NCBI RefSeq assembly: GCF_007827045.1
Contig: NZ_RPFW01000001.1
Location: 1,216,519-1,280,518, forward strand
DNA from: Trebonia kvetii
GTDB lineage: Bacteria; Actinomycetota; Actinomycetes; Streptosporangiales; Streptosporangiaceae
Direction of reading: 5' to 3'
DNA: 64,000 nt
The notes beneath the pieces are model-generated. The model was not told where the DNA came from. It saw only the letters and a program-made list of their open reading frames with translations, and searched no databases. A program made the translations under genes and the position numbers. Of this stretch, positions 8,061-16,477 are shown piece after piece (positions within the stretch are counted from its first letter, which is position 1; every line of letters starts with the position of its first letter).

Positions 8061-8126
8061 GAGTCACGCCGCAACCGTTCGGGATAATCCAAAAGGATCT
8101 TCCCCGGAACGGGTGCGGCGTGACTC
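8061..8126. terminator. Bidirectional hairpin between convergent genes
   Basis: Arms at 8061-8080 and 8107-8126 are inverted with one mismatch in 20 bp (GAGTCACGCCGC...CCGTTC against its partner). The loop GGGATAATCC-AAAA-GGATCTTCCCC folds further. It sits in the 122-bp gap between the propeller gene and potC. It contains the core CCGTTCGGGAT also found at 27.5, 39.6 and 49.7 kb. Confidence 0.8.
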
Positions 8127-8153
8127 AGTCAGGCCGGCTTCCGCGCGATAGCG

Positions 8154-8999
8154 TCAGGCGGCGCGGCGGCGGGAAACCACCGAGTTGGCGATCGCGAACA
8201 GTACGCCGACCGCGAAGACGATCGAGCCCATCACGTTCACCTGCGGCGGCAGGCCCTGACGGCTGACCGACCAGATCCACAGCGGGTACGTCACGAACGA
8301 ACCCGAGGTGAACTCGGTGGTGATGAAGTCGTCGATCGACAGCGCGAAGGCGAGCATGGCGCCCGCGATCACGCCGGGCAAGATCATCGGCAGGGTGACC
8401 AGGCGGAACGTGTCCCACGGCCCGGCGCCGAGGTCCTTGGCGGCGTCCTCGACGGAGGGGTCGAGGCCGACCACCCGCGCCCGCACGGTGATCGCGACGA
8501 ACGACATGCAGAACATGATGTGCGCCGCCATCACGGTCAGCGCACCCTCCTTGATGTGCGCCTGCAGGAAGAACGTCGCGAGCGACGAACCGAGCACCAC
8601 CTCGGGGGCGGAGATGCAGGCGAACTGGACCAGGTTGCTCGCGCCCTGACCACGGAACTTGTACTTGCCGACCGCGAGGCCGACCAGCGTGCCGAGTACC
8701 GTCGCGCCGATGGTGGCGACGGCGGCCACCTCGATCGAGTGCTCCATCGCGGTGGTCAGGTCGGGGATCGCGAACAGCTTCGAGCCCCAGTACTTGAAGG
8801 TGAAGCCGGTCCAGGAGTAGTTGTACCGGCCGTGCGGGTTGTTGAAGCTGAACGCGATCACCACGGCGATCGGCAGGGCGAGCCAGACGATCAGGATCCA
8901 GGTAAACCAGTGCAGCAGGCGCTCGCCGGTCTTCCTGCGCTGCCTGACCTTCTTGCTCGGCTTGCGGTGGGAGGTCCGCTCCAGAGTCGCCGCGCTCAT
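8154..8999 (-). CDS. potC: Polyamine-type ABC transporter permease (PotC-like)
   Basis: 281 aa with six predicted transmembrane helices. The inner-membrane EAA-type loop reads EDAAKDLGAGPWDTFRLVTLPMILPGVIAGAMLAF, seen in parts as 'DAAKDLGAGPWDTF' and 'LPMILPGVIAG', the contact site for the ATPase. C-terminal pattern SIDDFITTEFTSG is typical of PotC. Last gene of a four-gene importer operon; its ATG overlaps the preceding permease stop by 4 bp. A strong hairpin follows. The basic N-terminus (RTSHRKPSKKVRQRRKTGE) fits the positive-inside rule. Confidence 0.88.
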   Translation of the reverse strand: MSAATLERTSHRKPSKKVRQRRKTGERLLHWFTWILIVWLALPIAVVIAFSFNNPHGRYNYSWTGFTFKYWGSKLFAIPDLTTAMEHSIEVAAVATIGATVLGTLVGLAVGKYKFRGQGASNLVQFACISAPEVVLGSSLATFFLQAHIKEGALTVMAAHIMFCMSFVAITVRARVVGLDPSVEDAAKDLGAGPWDTFRLVTLPMILPGVIAGAMLAFALSIDDFITTEFTSGSFVTYPLWIWSVSRQGLPPQVNVMGSIVFAVGVLFAIANSVVSRRRAA

Positions 9000-9865
9000 G
9001 CCACTGCCGCCGCTTCGAGCACGTCCTCGGTGCCGAGCACCCGGGCGTAACTGAAGATGCCGATCAGCAGGATCGCCATCAGCGAGAACGACAGCGAGGC
9101 CTGCAGCGGATAGTTCTGCACGACGAAGTACTGGTCGTAGATGACGTTTCCGATCATGGAGTTCCCCGTCCCGCCGAGCACCGAGGCGTTCACGTAGTCC
9201 GAGGCGGCAGGCACGAAGTTGAGCAGCACGCCCGCGAAGACGCCGGGCAGCGACAGCGGCAGTACCACCTTCGTGAAGACCGTCAGGGGGTTGGCGTAGA
9301 GATCCCTGCCCGCCTCGATGACCTTCGGATCGACCCGCTCAAGCGCGACGTAGATCGGCAGGATCATGAACGGCAAGTAGTTGTAGACGATGCCGATGAC
9401 GACCGCCCAGCCGGTGGCCAGGATGTGGAAGTTCTGCGGCACCAGGTGCAGGTGCTTGAGCGGGTCGAGCAGCAGGCCCTGGTCGCCGAGGATGTAGTTC
9501 CAGGCGATCGTCCGCAGCACGAACGAGACGAAGAACGGCAGCAGCAGCAGGAACAGGTAGGTCGACTTGCGCGCCCCGCCGTAGAAGGCGATCCAGTACG
9601 CGATCGGGTAAGAAAGCGCGATGGAAATCAGGCAGCCGAGGCCCGCGTACTCAGCGGACCGTATCCACTGCGACTTGTACTGCGTGAAGCCGTACGTGTA
9701 GTTGCCGAAGTGCTGCCAGGTCTCGCCGAAGCCGGAGATGATGTTCCCGCTCATCGTGGACAGCCCGATCATCATGATGATCGGCACCGCGAAGAACACC
9801 GCGAGCCACAGGCCGCCAGGCAGCATCAGGTAGTACGGGGTGAGCTTGGATCGAATCGCACGCAT
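8996..9865 (-). CDS. potB: Polyamine-type ABC transporter permease (PotB-like)
   Basis: 289 aa, about six transmembrane helices starting at ~14 (YYLMLPGGLWLAVFFAVPII). It carries the EAA loop VIEAGRDLYANPLTVFTKVVLPLSLPG and, before it, FVSFVLRTIAWNYILGDQG, which is characteristic of PotB-type permeases. It forms the heteromeric channel with the PotC-like subunit. It lies 2 nt after the binding-protein stop and overlaps the next permease by 4 bp, so the four genes are co-translated. Confidence 0.88.
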   Translation of the reverse strand: MRAIRSKLTPYYLMLPGGLWLAVFFAVPIIMMIGLSTMSGNIISGFGETWQHFGNYTYGFTQYKSQWIRSAEYAGLGCLISIALSYPIAYWIAFYGGARKSTYLFLLLLPFFVSFVLRTIAWNYILGDQGLLLDPLKHLHLVPQNFHILATGWAVVIGIVYNYLPFMILPIYVALERVDPKVIEAGRDLYANPLTVFTKVVLPLSLPGVFAGVLLNFVPAASDYVNASVLGGTGNSMIGNVIYDQYFVVQNYPLQASLSFSLMAILLIGIFSYARVLGTEDVLEAAAVA

Positions 9866-9867
9866 GA

Positions 9868-11151
9868 TCAGGCCTCGGTGATCGCGTTGAAGATGTTCTT
9901 GAACGTCTGCGCGGTCTTCGGGTCAACCGGCGTGACGTAGTTCCGTGTCCGGCTCAGCACCGACGCAGGCGGGAAGACGAGCGGGCTGTCGACCAGGGCC
10001 TGCAGCGTCGCCTGGTCCTGGCCGTTGGCGCCCTTCTTGCGCTGGGAATCCTGCTTCATCAGAGTGGGCACCGCGGAGTTCGAGCTGATGTACTGCACGT
10101 TCTCGGTGAGCATCGTCGCGATCTCCGGCCGGTAGAACCAGTCGATCATCTTCATCGCGGAGACCGGGTTCTGCGCCAGCTTGGGGATCATCATGTTGTC
10201 GGTCCAGATGTTGCCGCCCTCGGCGGGCACCACGAACGCAAGGTCGTTGTTGCCCGTCGACTGGTTCTGCTGGAAGATGTCCCCGGACCAGGCCATGGTG
10301 ATCCAGACGTCGCCCCGGCTGAGCGCGTTCAGGTAGGACTGGTCGTAATAGGCGCGGACGAGCCCGTCGTTCCGCTGCTTGTCCAGGACCGCGGCGGCCG
10401 TGTTCCAGTCCTTGAGCGTGGACTTGTCCGGGTCGATGCCGGCCCGGAACAACCCGAAGTTCGCCAGCTCCTGCGGGTCTTGCATCATGCCGATCTTGCC
10501 CGCGTACTTCGGGTTCCACAGCTCGCTGATGCTGGTGACCGGCTCCTTGATGTACTTGGTGTTCCACGCGATGCCGGTGATGCCCGACGCCCACGGCACG
10601 CTGTACAGATTGCCCGGGTCGAAGGTCTCCTGCATGAACTTGCTGAGCGCGTACTTCTTGAAGTTCGGCATCATGCCGTGGTCGAGCGGGATCACCTCCT
10701 GCAGTTCGACCAGGTCGGTGAACTCGAAGCCATCGGTGATCACCATCAGGTCGTAGCCGCTGTACTGCCCGGACCGCAGGATGGGGTCGATCTTGGCGAA
10801 GAACGAGTTGTCGTCCTCGATGACTTCCTGGTAGTTCACCGCAATGCCGGTGGCCTTGGTGAACAGCTTCAGCGTCTCGTGGTTCGGGTCGATATAGCTC
10901 GCCCAGTTGGCGAAGTTGAGCTGGCCTGTCGCCTTCTGCTTGGGCCAGAAGTCCTTCGCCTGGGCCTTGGCCTCGTCCGGGGTGATGATCTTGGCGAGGC
11001 CGGGGATGGCGCAGCCGGACAGCGCCAGGCCGGCCGCCGCCGCGCCGCCGAGCTTGATCAGGCCGCGGCGGCTCATGCCGCCTTCCGTGCCCGGTACGCC
11101 GTTACGGCGCTGGGCCAGTCCGCGCAGCTTCGCCGGGTCCAGGCCGGTCAT
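9868..11151 (-). CDS. potD: Polyamine-type ABC transporter substrate-binding lipoprotein
   Basis: 427 aa. A twin-arginine plus lipobox signal follows a ~25-residue N-extension: MSRRGLIKLGG, then LALSGCA (Cys ~50), suggesting Tat export and lipid anchoring. The mature part is a periplasmic-binding-protein type II fold of the PotD class: LNFANWASYIDPNHETLKLF, YDLMVITDGFEF, LYSVPWASGITGIAWN, GDVWITMAWSGDIFQQN. PotD-class proteins bind spermidine, putrescine or related cations; the exact ligand cannot be read from sequence. Starts in a 4-bp overlap with the ATPase gene stop. Confidence 0.87.
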   Translation of the reverse strand: MTGLDPAKLRGLAQRRNGVPGTEGGMSRRGLIKLGGAAAAGLALSGCAIPGLAKIITPDEAKAQAKDFWPKQKATGQLNFANWASYIDPNHETLKLFTKATGIAVNYQEVIEDDNSFFAKIDPILRSGQYSGYDLMVITDGFEFTDLVELQEVIPLDHGMMPNFKKYALSKFMQETFDPGNLYSVPWASGITGIAWNTKYIKEPVTSISELWNPKYAGKIGMMQDPQELANFGLFRAGIDPDKSTLKDWNTAAAVLDKQRNDGLVRAYYDQSYLNALSRGDVWITMAWSGDIFQQNQSTGNNDLAFVVPAEGGNIWTDNMMIPKLAQNPVSAMKMIDWFYRPEIATMLTENVQYISSNSAVPTLMKQDSQRKKGANGQDQATLQALVDSPLVFPPASVLSRTRNYVTPVDPKTAQTFKNIFNAITEA

Positions 11152-12296
11152 TGGGCCCCGATCGCGTAGGAGTGCTCGGGCTCCCAGGACAGCCAGACGT
11201 CCTGGCCGCGCGCCGCCACGTCGTCGGCGTTGTTGGAGTTCTGCACGAAGACCGTCATCTCGGCGCCGGTCGAGGTCAGGACGTTGTAGTTGGTGGAGGT
11301 GCCGAGGTAGACGACCTCGGTGACCGTGCCGCGCAGCCGGCAGCTCGCGGCGCCTGCGGCGTCAAGCGTGAGGTCGATCTTCTCCGGCCGGACGGTGAGC
11401 TCAACCGGACTGCCGATGGCGGCGGACAGGCCCTCGCGCAGCGGGACCTCGATGTGCTGGCCGTCGCCGCTGAGGATGACCGCCCGGTCGCCTGACGCCG
11501 ACTTGACGTCACCGGACAGCAGGTTCGAGGTGCCGATGAAGCCGGCCACGAAACGCGTCGCCGGGCGCTCGTAGATGGCACGCGGCGAGCCGAGCTGCTC
11601 GACCCTGCCCTCGTTCATGACCGCGATCCGGTCGGACATGGTCAGCGCCTCGCCCTGGTCGTGCGTCACGTAGATGAAAGTGATGCCGACCTCGCGCTGG
11701 ATCCGCTTGAGCTCGACCTGCATGGCCTGGCGGAGCTTGAGGTCAAGCGCGCCGAGCGGCTCGTCGAGCAGCAGCGCCCGCGGCCGGTTCACCAGGGCAC
11801 GGGCAAGCGCGACCCGCTGCTGCTGTCCGCCGGACAGCTCCCGGGGACGGCGCTTCTCCCGGCCGGCCAGGCCGACGGTCTCGATGATCTCGCCGACCCG
11901 CTTGGTCACCTCGTCCTTGGCGACGCCCTTGCGCCGCAGCCCGAAGGCGACGTTCTCGAACACGCTCATGTGCGGGAACAGCGCGTAGGACTGGAACACC
12001 ATGTTCACGTCACGCTTGTTCGGCGGCACCCCGAGGACGCTCTTCCCGTAAAGCTTGACCTCACCGCGGGTGGGCTCCTCGAAGCCCGCGATCATCCGCA
12101 TCGTGGTGGTCTTACCGCAACCGGACGGCCCAAGGAGCGAGAAGAACTCCCCGACACCGATCTCCAGGTCGATGCCTGCCACGGCCTGCACCACGTCGCC
12201 GTGGGAGCTGAACTCCTTGTAGATCCCAGCCAGTTCGATGGCGGGGAGCGTCTCGGTCGCCTGCTCGGGGCTGGCCGACTCGCGTGTCTGTGTCAT
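11148..12296 (-). CDS. potA: Polyamine-type ABC transporter ATPase (PotA-like)
   Basis: 382 aa. Walker A LLGPSGCGKTTT, Q-loop region VFQSYALFPHMSVFENVAFGLR, signature LSGGQQQRVALARAL, Walker B LLLDEPLGALD and the switch His in YVTHDQGEAL are all present. They are followed by a C-terminal TOBE-type regulatory domain. This is the cytoplasmic motor of the importer and the first gene of the operon. The operon promoter with an internal palindrome lies ~75 bp upstream. The ATPase-first order is usual for pot operons. Confidence 0.9.
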   Translation of the reverse strand: MTQTRESASPEQATETLPAIELAGIYKEFSSHGDVVQAVAGIDLEIGVGEFFSLLGPSGCGKTTTMRMIAGFEEPTRGEVKLYGKSVLGVPPNKRDVNMVFQSYALFPHMSVFENVAFGLRRKGVAKDEVTKRVGEIIETVGLAGREKRRPRELSGGQQQRVALARALVNRPRALLLDEPLGALDLKLRQAMQVELKRIQREVGITFIYVTHDQGEALTMSDRIAVMNEGRVEQLGSPRAIYERPATRFVAGFIGTSNLLSGDVKSASGDRAVILSGDGQHIEVPLREGLSAAIGSPVELTVRPEKIDLTLDAAGAASCRLRGTVTEVVYLGTSTNYNVLTSTGAEMTVFVQNSNNADDVAARGQDVWLSWEPEHSYAIGAQ

Positions 12297-12372
12297 CTAT
12301 CGCCCTCCGGGACCCGTTGCAGTCCGGGGTTTAGCCCACTAATTCCACATCCGAGGATGCCTGTAAGCGGGG

Positions 12373-12400
12373 ATATTACATCAACTTCGAAGTTCCACAA
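12373..12400 (-). promoter_or_regulatory. pot operon promoter with operator in its spacer
   Basis: On the minus strand TTGTGG (12400-12395) and TAATAT (12378-12373) are 16 nt apart. The spacer is almost filled by the perfect palindrome AACTTCGAAGTT (12383-12394). A repressor bound there would block polymerase. The element is seen; the repressor is not identified. Confidence 0.5.
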
Positions 12401-12545
12401 CGGAATCCGTCGTTTTGGCCAGCCTGTGTGCTGTGTTACCGCTGGTGCAGCCGTTGCGGATGCGTGCCAAGCAACAGGGTGTGAGCGCCCGGTTGCCGGC
12501 ACGTTGCCGGCCAAGGTGCAGGTCGGTTGCAGGTCCTGGCCGGCC

Positions 12546-12551
12546 TATAGT
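12546..12551 (+). promoter_or_regulatory. -10 hexamer of a leaderless start
   Basis: TATAGT lies 7 nt before the ATG at 12559 and no ribosome binding site intervenes, which is consistent with transcription starting at the start codon. Confidence 0.4.
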
Positions 12552-12558
12552 GATCGCC

Positions 12559-13263
12559 ATGTCACTCGCTTTGCCGGTGCCTGACACGCCGGCGGTCTCG
12601 GTCGCCGACGCGATCGCCCGGATGGAGGCGATCGGGGCGGCGCTTCCCGCGACGGACGGGATCGCCTGCTTCAACCGCATGTACCTGGACGTGACCAGGC
12701 AAGTGAGCGCCTCGCTTACGCAGGGGTTCTTCGCCGACGCCGGCTTCATGAGCCAGCTCGACGTCACCTTCGCGAACCTGTACTTCACCGCGGTGGACGC
12801 GCTGTCGGATCCGTCTTCGGTGCCGCTGGCGTGGCAGCCGCTCGTGGACCGGCGGTCAGCCGCCGGGATCGAGCCGATCCAGTTCGCGCTGGCCGGCATG
12901 AACGCGCACATCAACCACGACCTGCCGCTCGCGGTGGTCGCCACCTGCGCGGCGCTAGGCACCGCGCCGGACGCCGGCCCGCATTACGCCGACTACCAGA
13001 GGGTCGACACGCTGCTCGACGCGGCCGAGCAGTCCGTCAGGGAGTCGTTCGAGACCAGTTGTGAGCTCGCGGCGGACAGGCACCTGGCCGCGGTGGCCGA
13101 CCTGATCGGCAATTGGACGATCAACAGCGCGCGGGACCTGGCCTGGAACAACTGCCTGCTGCTATGGGCGCTGCGCGACGATCCGCTGGCACGCGGGCTC
13201 TTCCTCGACTCGCTCGCCGCCGCCACCGCGGCGGCCAGCCGGCTGCTGCTCGTGGCCGTCTAG
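12559..13263 (+). CDS. DUF5995-family protein
   Basis: 234 aa. The start is set by the -10-like hexamer TATAGT 7 nt upstream; the longer open frame upstream encodes Arg/Cys-rich sequence without family character. Recognisable family stretches: CFNRMYLDVTRQV, DVTFANLYFTAV, FALAGMNAHINHDLPLAVV, and the C-terminal DLAWNNCLLLW. The family is an all-helical protein of unknown function, common in actinomycetes. Conserved His-Asn-His in NAHINHD could bind metal, but that is inference. Divergent from the pot operon and followed 25 bp later by an 85-bp structured repeat. Confidence 0.75.
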   Translation: MSLALPVPDTPAVSVADAIARMEAIGAALPATDGIACFNRMYLDVTRQVSASLTQGFFADAGFMSQLDVTFANLYFTAVDALSDPSSVPLAWQPLVDRRSAAGIEPIQFALAGMNAHINHDLPLAVVATCAALGTAPDAGPHYADYQRVDTLLDAAEQSVRESFETSCELAADRHLAAVADLIGNWTINSARDLAWNNCLLLWALRDDPLARGLFLDSLAAATAAASRLLLVAV

Positions 13264-13288
13264 GTCCGATTCGGCTTCGCGGGCACGA

Positions 13289-13373
13289 TGATCACGGAAC
13301 TTCTGATCCTGGCGGAAATTCGCTACCCGAATCGGGTAGCGAATTTCCGTTGAAATACAAAGTTCCGTGATCA
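13289..13373. repeat. 85-bp double-stem intergenic repeat, copy A
   Basis: The outer arms TGATCACGGAACTT (13289-13302) and AAGTTCCGTGATCA (13360-13373) are perfectly complementary. An inner hairpin has arms GGAAATTCGCTACCC (13314-13328) and GGGTAGCGAATTTCC (13334-13348) around a 5-nt loop. A second copy of identical length is at 19164-19248 (about 87% identical). It lies downstream of the DUF5995 gene in a ~300-bp gap that otherwise holds nothing recognisable except the start region of the next gene. Confidence 0.85.
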
Positions 13374-13561
13374 ATGCCGCCATGGGGAGGTAGACGAGGC
13401 CGCCGGGGCGCGTGGGGCTGGTCAGACGTGGCGTGACCGCCTCGGGCACGAGGTCTTATTTGGCAATCTCCACGCGAAAGCAAGATCTCGATTTGCGCGG
13501 GCACGCGAGCGAATATTGAGGCGAAGGTCCTCGAATGGGCTCACACAGAGAGGCACCATCC

Positions 13562-14806
13562 ATGGCTGGTGGTACACCGTCTTCAGGCATCGCCATCGTC
13601 GGATCAGGGGTCGCGGGACTGCACCTGGCCCTGCTGCTGCAGCAGCAGGCAATCCCCGTCACCCTTTACAGCGACCAGACGGCCGCGCAGCTTGCCAGCG
13701 GCAGGATGCTGAACACGGTCGCGCACCACAACACGACCGTGAAGCGCGAGGAAGCGCTCGGCGTCGACCACTGGGATCTGGCGGAGTACGGGTACTTCTG
13801 CCACCACCACTACATTGGCGGGCCGCAGCCGCTGTCCTTCCCCGGAGCGTTCGGCGCGCCGTCGAGGGCCATCGACTACCGGGTCTACCTGCCGCGACTT
13901 CTTGCCGACTTCCAGGAGCGCGGCGGTGACTTCCGTGCCGGGCACCTGGTCATCCCCGAAGAGATCGTGCGCCTGTCGGAGCAGTACGACCTCGTGGTCG
14001 TCGCCACCGGCAAGGGCGGCACGAGCGCGATGTTCCCTGTCATCCCCGGCAAGTCCCCCTACAGCCGGCCGATGCGGCGGCTGTCCGCCGGGCTGTACCA
14101 CGGCATCGCCCCGTCGGAGCCCAAGGGCGTGACGATGAGCATCGCGCCGCCGCACGGCGAACTGCTTGAGATTCCCACGTTCTCCGCCAACGGGCACGTC
14201 ACCGTGCTGCTGTTCGAGAACGTGCCGGGCGGCGACACCGAGATCCTCGCCGACGCCAAGTACGACGAGGACCCGGCGGCGTTCGAGCAGCTGGTGCTCG
14301 AGAAGGTCCGCACGCACCACCCGGAGGTCTTCGCGCGGATCGACACCGCCCGGTTCAGGCTGACTGGCCCTAACGACCTGCTCCAGGGCGCCGTGACCCC
14401 GGTGCTGCGCGAGGACTACGCCATCCTGCCGAACGGGAGGGTGGTGATGGCGCTCGGCGACGCGCACTCGGTCGTGGACCCGGTCGTGGGCCAGGGCGCG
14501 AACTCGGCCTCCTACTCAGCCTGGGAACTCGGCCAGGTGATCACCGAGGACCAGAACTTCGACGAACGGTTCGCGCAGAAGGTCGCCGCCCGCCGCGCCA
14601 ACCGGGTGCGGGCCATCTCCGATTGGACAAACCTCATGATCGGGCTGCCGCCCGCGCCGCACCTGCTCCAGCTGCTCGGCGCGATGTCGCAGAACCCGGC
14701 CGTCGCGGACGAGTTCACCAACAACTTCAACCAGCCGGAACGCCAGTGGGACATCCTGGCGACGCCGGAGCGCACGGCCGCGTTCCTGGCGCGCCACGGA
14801 ATGTAA
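13562..14806 (+). CDS. Styrene/indole monooxygenase-like FAD protein (StyA-type)
   Basis: 414 aa from ATG 13562, which has GAGAGG 9 nt upstream; ATG 13535 in frame is less well placed. N-terminal FAD dinucleotide fold GIAIVGSGVAGLHLALLLQ, then MLNTVAHHNTTVKREEALGV and a second FAD segment RVVMALGDAHSVVDPVVGQGANSAS, seen as 'ALGDAHSVVDP'. This is the single-component-oxygenase side of two-component styrene/indole monooxygenases, which epoxidise aromatic vinyl or indole substrates using FADH2 from a separate reductase. No StyB-like reductase is adjacent, so the reductase must act in trans. The gene ends in a GC-rich hairpin. Confidence 0.85.
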   Translation: MAGGTPSSGIAIVGSGVAGLHLALLLQQQAIPVTLYSDQTAAQLASGRMLNTVAHHNTTVKREEALGVDHWDLAEYGYFCHHHYIGGPQPLSFPGAFGAPSRAIDYRVYLPRLLADFQERGGDFRAGHLVIPEEIVRLSEQYDLVVVATGKGGTSAMFPVIPGKSPYSRPMRRLSAGLYHGIAPSEPKGVTMSIAPPHGELLEIPTFSANGHVTVLLFENVPGGDTEILADAKYDEDPAAFEQLVLEKVRTHHPEVFARIDTARFRLTGPNDLLQGAVTPVLREDYAILPNGRVVMALGDAHSVVDPVVGQGANSASYSAWELGQVITEDQNFDERFAQKVAARRANRVRAISDWTNLMIGLPPAPHLLQLLGAMSQNPAVADEFTNNFNQPERQWDILATPERTAAFLARHGM

Positions 14807-14818
14807 GCGGCTGCCCTT

Positions 14819-14848
14819 CGCCGGGCGGTTTCGACCGGCCGCCCGGCG
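14819..14848 (+). terminator. GC-rich hairpin after the StyA-like gene
   Basis: CGCCGGGCGG (14819-14828) pairs with CCGCCCGGCG (14839-14848) around a 10-nt loop, 13 nt after the stop. No U-run follows. Confidence 0.6.
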
Positions 14849-14882
14849 TCGCGCTTTCCGCGGGGAGTACTACGATCGCCAG

Positions 14883-14936
14883 GTGACGGACGACGGCAAG
14901 GTGTGTTCGATCATCATCGAGGGCGGGTCATTATGA
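14883..14936 (+). CDS. Putative leaderless leader peptide (17 aa)
   Basis: GTG at 14883 is 6 nt after TACGAT (14871-14876), the spacing seen at other probable leaderless starts here. It opens a 17-codon frame (MTDDGKVCSIIIEGGSL) whose TGA overlaps the ATG of the next gene as ATGA (14933-14936). Translation of the leader would deliver terminating ribosomes to that start. One Cys and three consecutive Ile codons could in principle sense amino-acid supply. It may also be non-coding 5' leader. Confidence 0.35.
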   Translation: MTDDGKVCSIIIEGGSL

Positions 14937-15913
14937 CGGCGTTGCGCTGGGGAATCATCAGCACCGGCGGCATCGCCCGCCAGTTCACCGCCGACCTGCT
15001 GCTCAACGGGCATACCGTGGCGGCGGTCGGGTCGCGCACCCAGGAGAGCGCCGACCGGTTCGCGGCGCACTTCGGCCTGCCGGCCGCGCACGCGAGCTAC
15101 GAGGCGCTGGTCGCCGACCCCACGGTCGACATCGTCTACGTCGCCACCCCGCACCCCTGGCACTACCCGAACGCGGCGCTCGCGCTCAACGCGGGCAAGC
15201 ACGTGCTGGTCGAGAAGCCGTTCACGCTGAACGCGGCGCAGGCGCAGGGGCTCGTGACGCTGGCCGCGGAGCGCGGACTGCTCGTGCTCGAGGCGATGTG
15301 GACGCGCTGGCTCCCGCACATGGTCCGGCTCAGGGAAATCCTGGCGGCGGGGACGATCGGGGAGATCCGTTCGATGAGCGCGGATCACACCCAGCTGCTG
15401 CCGAACGACCCCGCCCACCGGCTCAACGCCCTCGAACTCGGCGGCGGCGCGCTGCTCGACCTCGGCATCTATCCGATCTCGTTCGCCTCGCAGCTGTTCG
15501 GAACGCCGCAGTCGGTCCAGGCGGTCGCCACGTTCAAGGAGACCGGCGCCGACGCGCAGGTGGCGACCATGTTCCGCTACGCGGGCGGGCAGATCGCCAC
15601 GACCTACTCGGCGAGCACCACGCGCGGCCCGAACGTCGCCGTGGTCCTTGGCACCGAGGGCCGCATCGAACTCGACAGTGTCTGGTACACCGCGACCGGG
15701 CTGCGGGTCTACGACGCGACTGGCGCGCTGACCGAGGAGTTCCGCCCGGCCGTCAACGGACGCGGCATGCACTTCCAGGCGGCCGAGGCGGAGCGCCTGG
15801 TCGGCGAGGGCCGGATCGCCGGCGACATCCTGCCGCCGGAGGAGACCGTGGCGATCATGGCCACTCTCGACGAGATCCGCCAGCAGATCGGCCTGCGCTA
15901 CCCGGACGAGTGA
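14933..15913 (+). CDS. Gfo/Idh/MocA-family oxidoreductase
   Basis: 326 aa from ATG 14933 (GAGGG 9 nt upstream). N-terminal NAD(P)-binding Rossmann fold (LRWGIISTGGIARQFTADLL, VAAVGSRTQESADRFA), the family VDIVYVATPHPWHYPNAALAL and the EKPFTLNAAQAQ motif whose Lys is catalytic. Then MWTRWLPHM and the beta-sheet domain GGALLDLGIYPISFA. Members oxidise or reduce sugars, inositols or trans-dihydrodiols in the cytoplasm. The MWTRWLPH variant resembles dihydrodiol dehydrogenase-like members; substrate unresolved. An earlier in-frame GTG at 14903 is possible, but the 14933 start overlaps a short leader ORF. Confidence 0.88.
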   Translation: MTALRWGIISTGGIARQFTADLLLNGHTVAAVGSRTQESADRFAAHFGLPAAHASYEALVADPTVDIVYVATPHPWHYPNAALALNAGKHVLVEKPFTLNAAQAQGLVTLAAERGLLVLEAMWTRWLPHMVRLREILAAGTIGEIRSMSADHTQLLPNDPAHRLNALELGGGALLDLGIYPISFASQLFGTPQSVQAVATFKETGADAQVATMFRYAGGQIATTYSASTTRGPNVAVVLGTEGRIELDSVWYTATGLRVYDATGALTEEFRPAVNGRGMHFQAAEAERLVGEGRIAGDILPPEETVAIMATLDEIRQQIGLRYPDE

Positions 15914-16127
15914 ACGCGTCGGTCCCTAGGCAGGCCTAACCGCGATGATCACCGTGACCGACGGCAGGAGTTGCTATTCTCCGGATTGTCACTTTTAGCA
16001 TCTATTGAGTAGCATTTAGTTACCGCGCGCCGGGATGCTCACCCAGTCGCGGGTGCAGTGGCAGGTCGTTGCCGTTCAGGCAAAGAAGGGCTTGCGAGAT
16101 GGCTAGGCGGTCACGTCAGGCAGCTCC

Positions 16128-16340
16128 TTGACAGGTGAACTCGCACAGCATGACAGGTCGGATCAGATCGTTCTCCACGTCACACGCGCAGAGTTGCTGC
16201 TTCTGGCGGGAAGCGTCAATGAGGCCATCGAAGCCGTCGAGGACTGGGAGTTCTCGACCAGGCTCGGCGTCGACAAGGCTGATGCAAGGGCACTGCGCTC
16301 CGAGCTCTCCAGCCTGATCGCGCGGCTGCCACCAGAATGA
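16128..16340 (+). CDS. Small acidic hypothetical protein (70 aa)
   Basis: Coherent protein-like sequence, DRSDQIVLHVTRAELLLLAG, then NEAIEAVEDWEF and DARALRSELSSLI: a short strand followed by helices, acidic, without membrane segment. No ATG or GTG lies in frame; the only start is TTG 16128. That codon overlaps the stop (TGA 16129-16131) of a 10-codon ORF beginning ATG 16099, so translation may be coupled. The competing frame from GTG 16135 is Ser/Arg-rich and is a shadow. No function recognised. A stable hairpin follows at 16388. Confidence 0.5.
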   Translation: MTGELAQHDRSDQIVLHVTRAELLLLAGSVNEAIEAVEDWEFSTRLGVDKADARALRSELSSLIARLPPE

Positions 16341-16387
16341 GCTGGAATCGGAGGGGCTGAGACAGTGACCCGTCCGGCATCTGGGAG

Positions 16388-16433
16388 ATAGTGGATCGTT
16401 GAGAGGATCAGGACCCTCGTAACGATCCACTAT
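16388..16433 (+). terminator. Hairpin upstream of the dehydratase gene
   Basis: ATAGTGGATCGTT (16388-16400) and AACGATCCACTAT (16421-16433) form a perfect 13-bp stem; the 20-nt loop contains a further GAGG/CCCTC pairing. It lies 48 nt after the small ORF and 45 nt before the dehydratase GTG, on the same strand. It may terminate the former or attenuate the latter. No U-run. Confidence 0.55.
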
Positions 16434-16477
16434 GACCGGCGGGCGGAAACGGTGATGGTGACGGAGGGCGGTGGCTG

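Noticed and set aside
8061..8126. Transposon end or attachment site
   Set aside because: The inverted repeat is a compact hairpin with an internal stem between convergent gene ends, and its core recurs at other convergent gaps, which fits terminators better than a mobile-element terminus.
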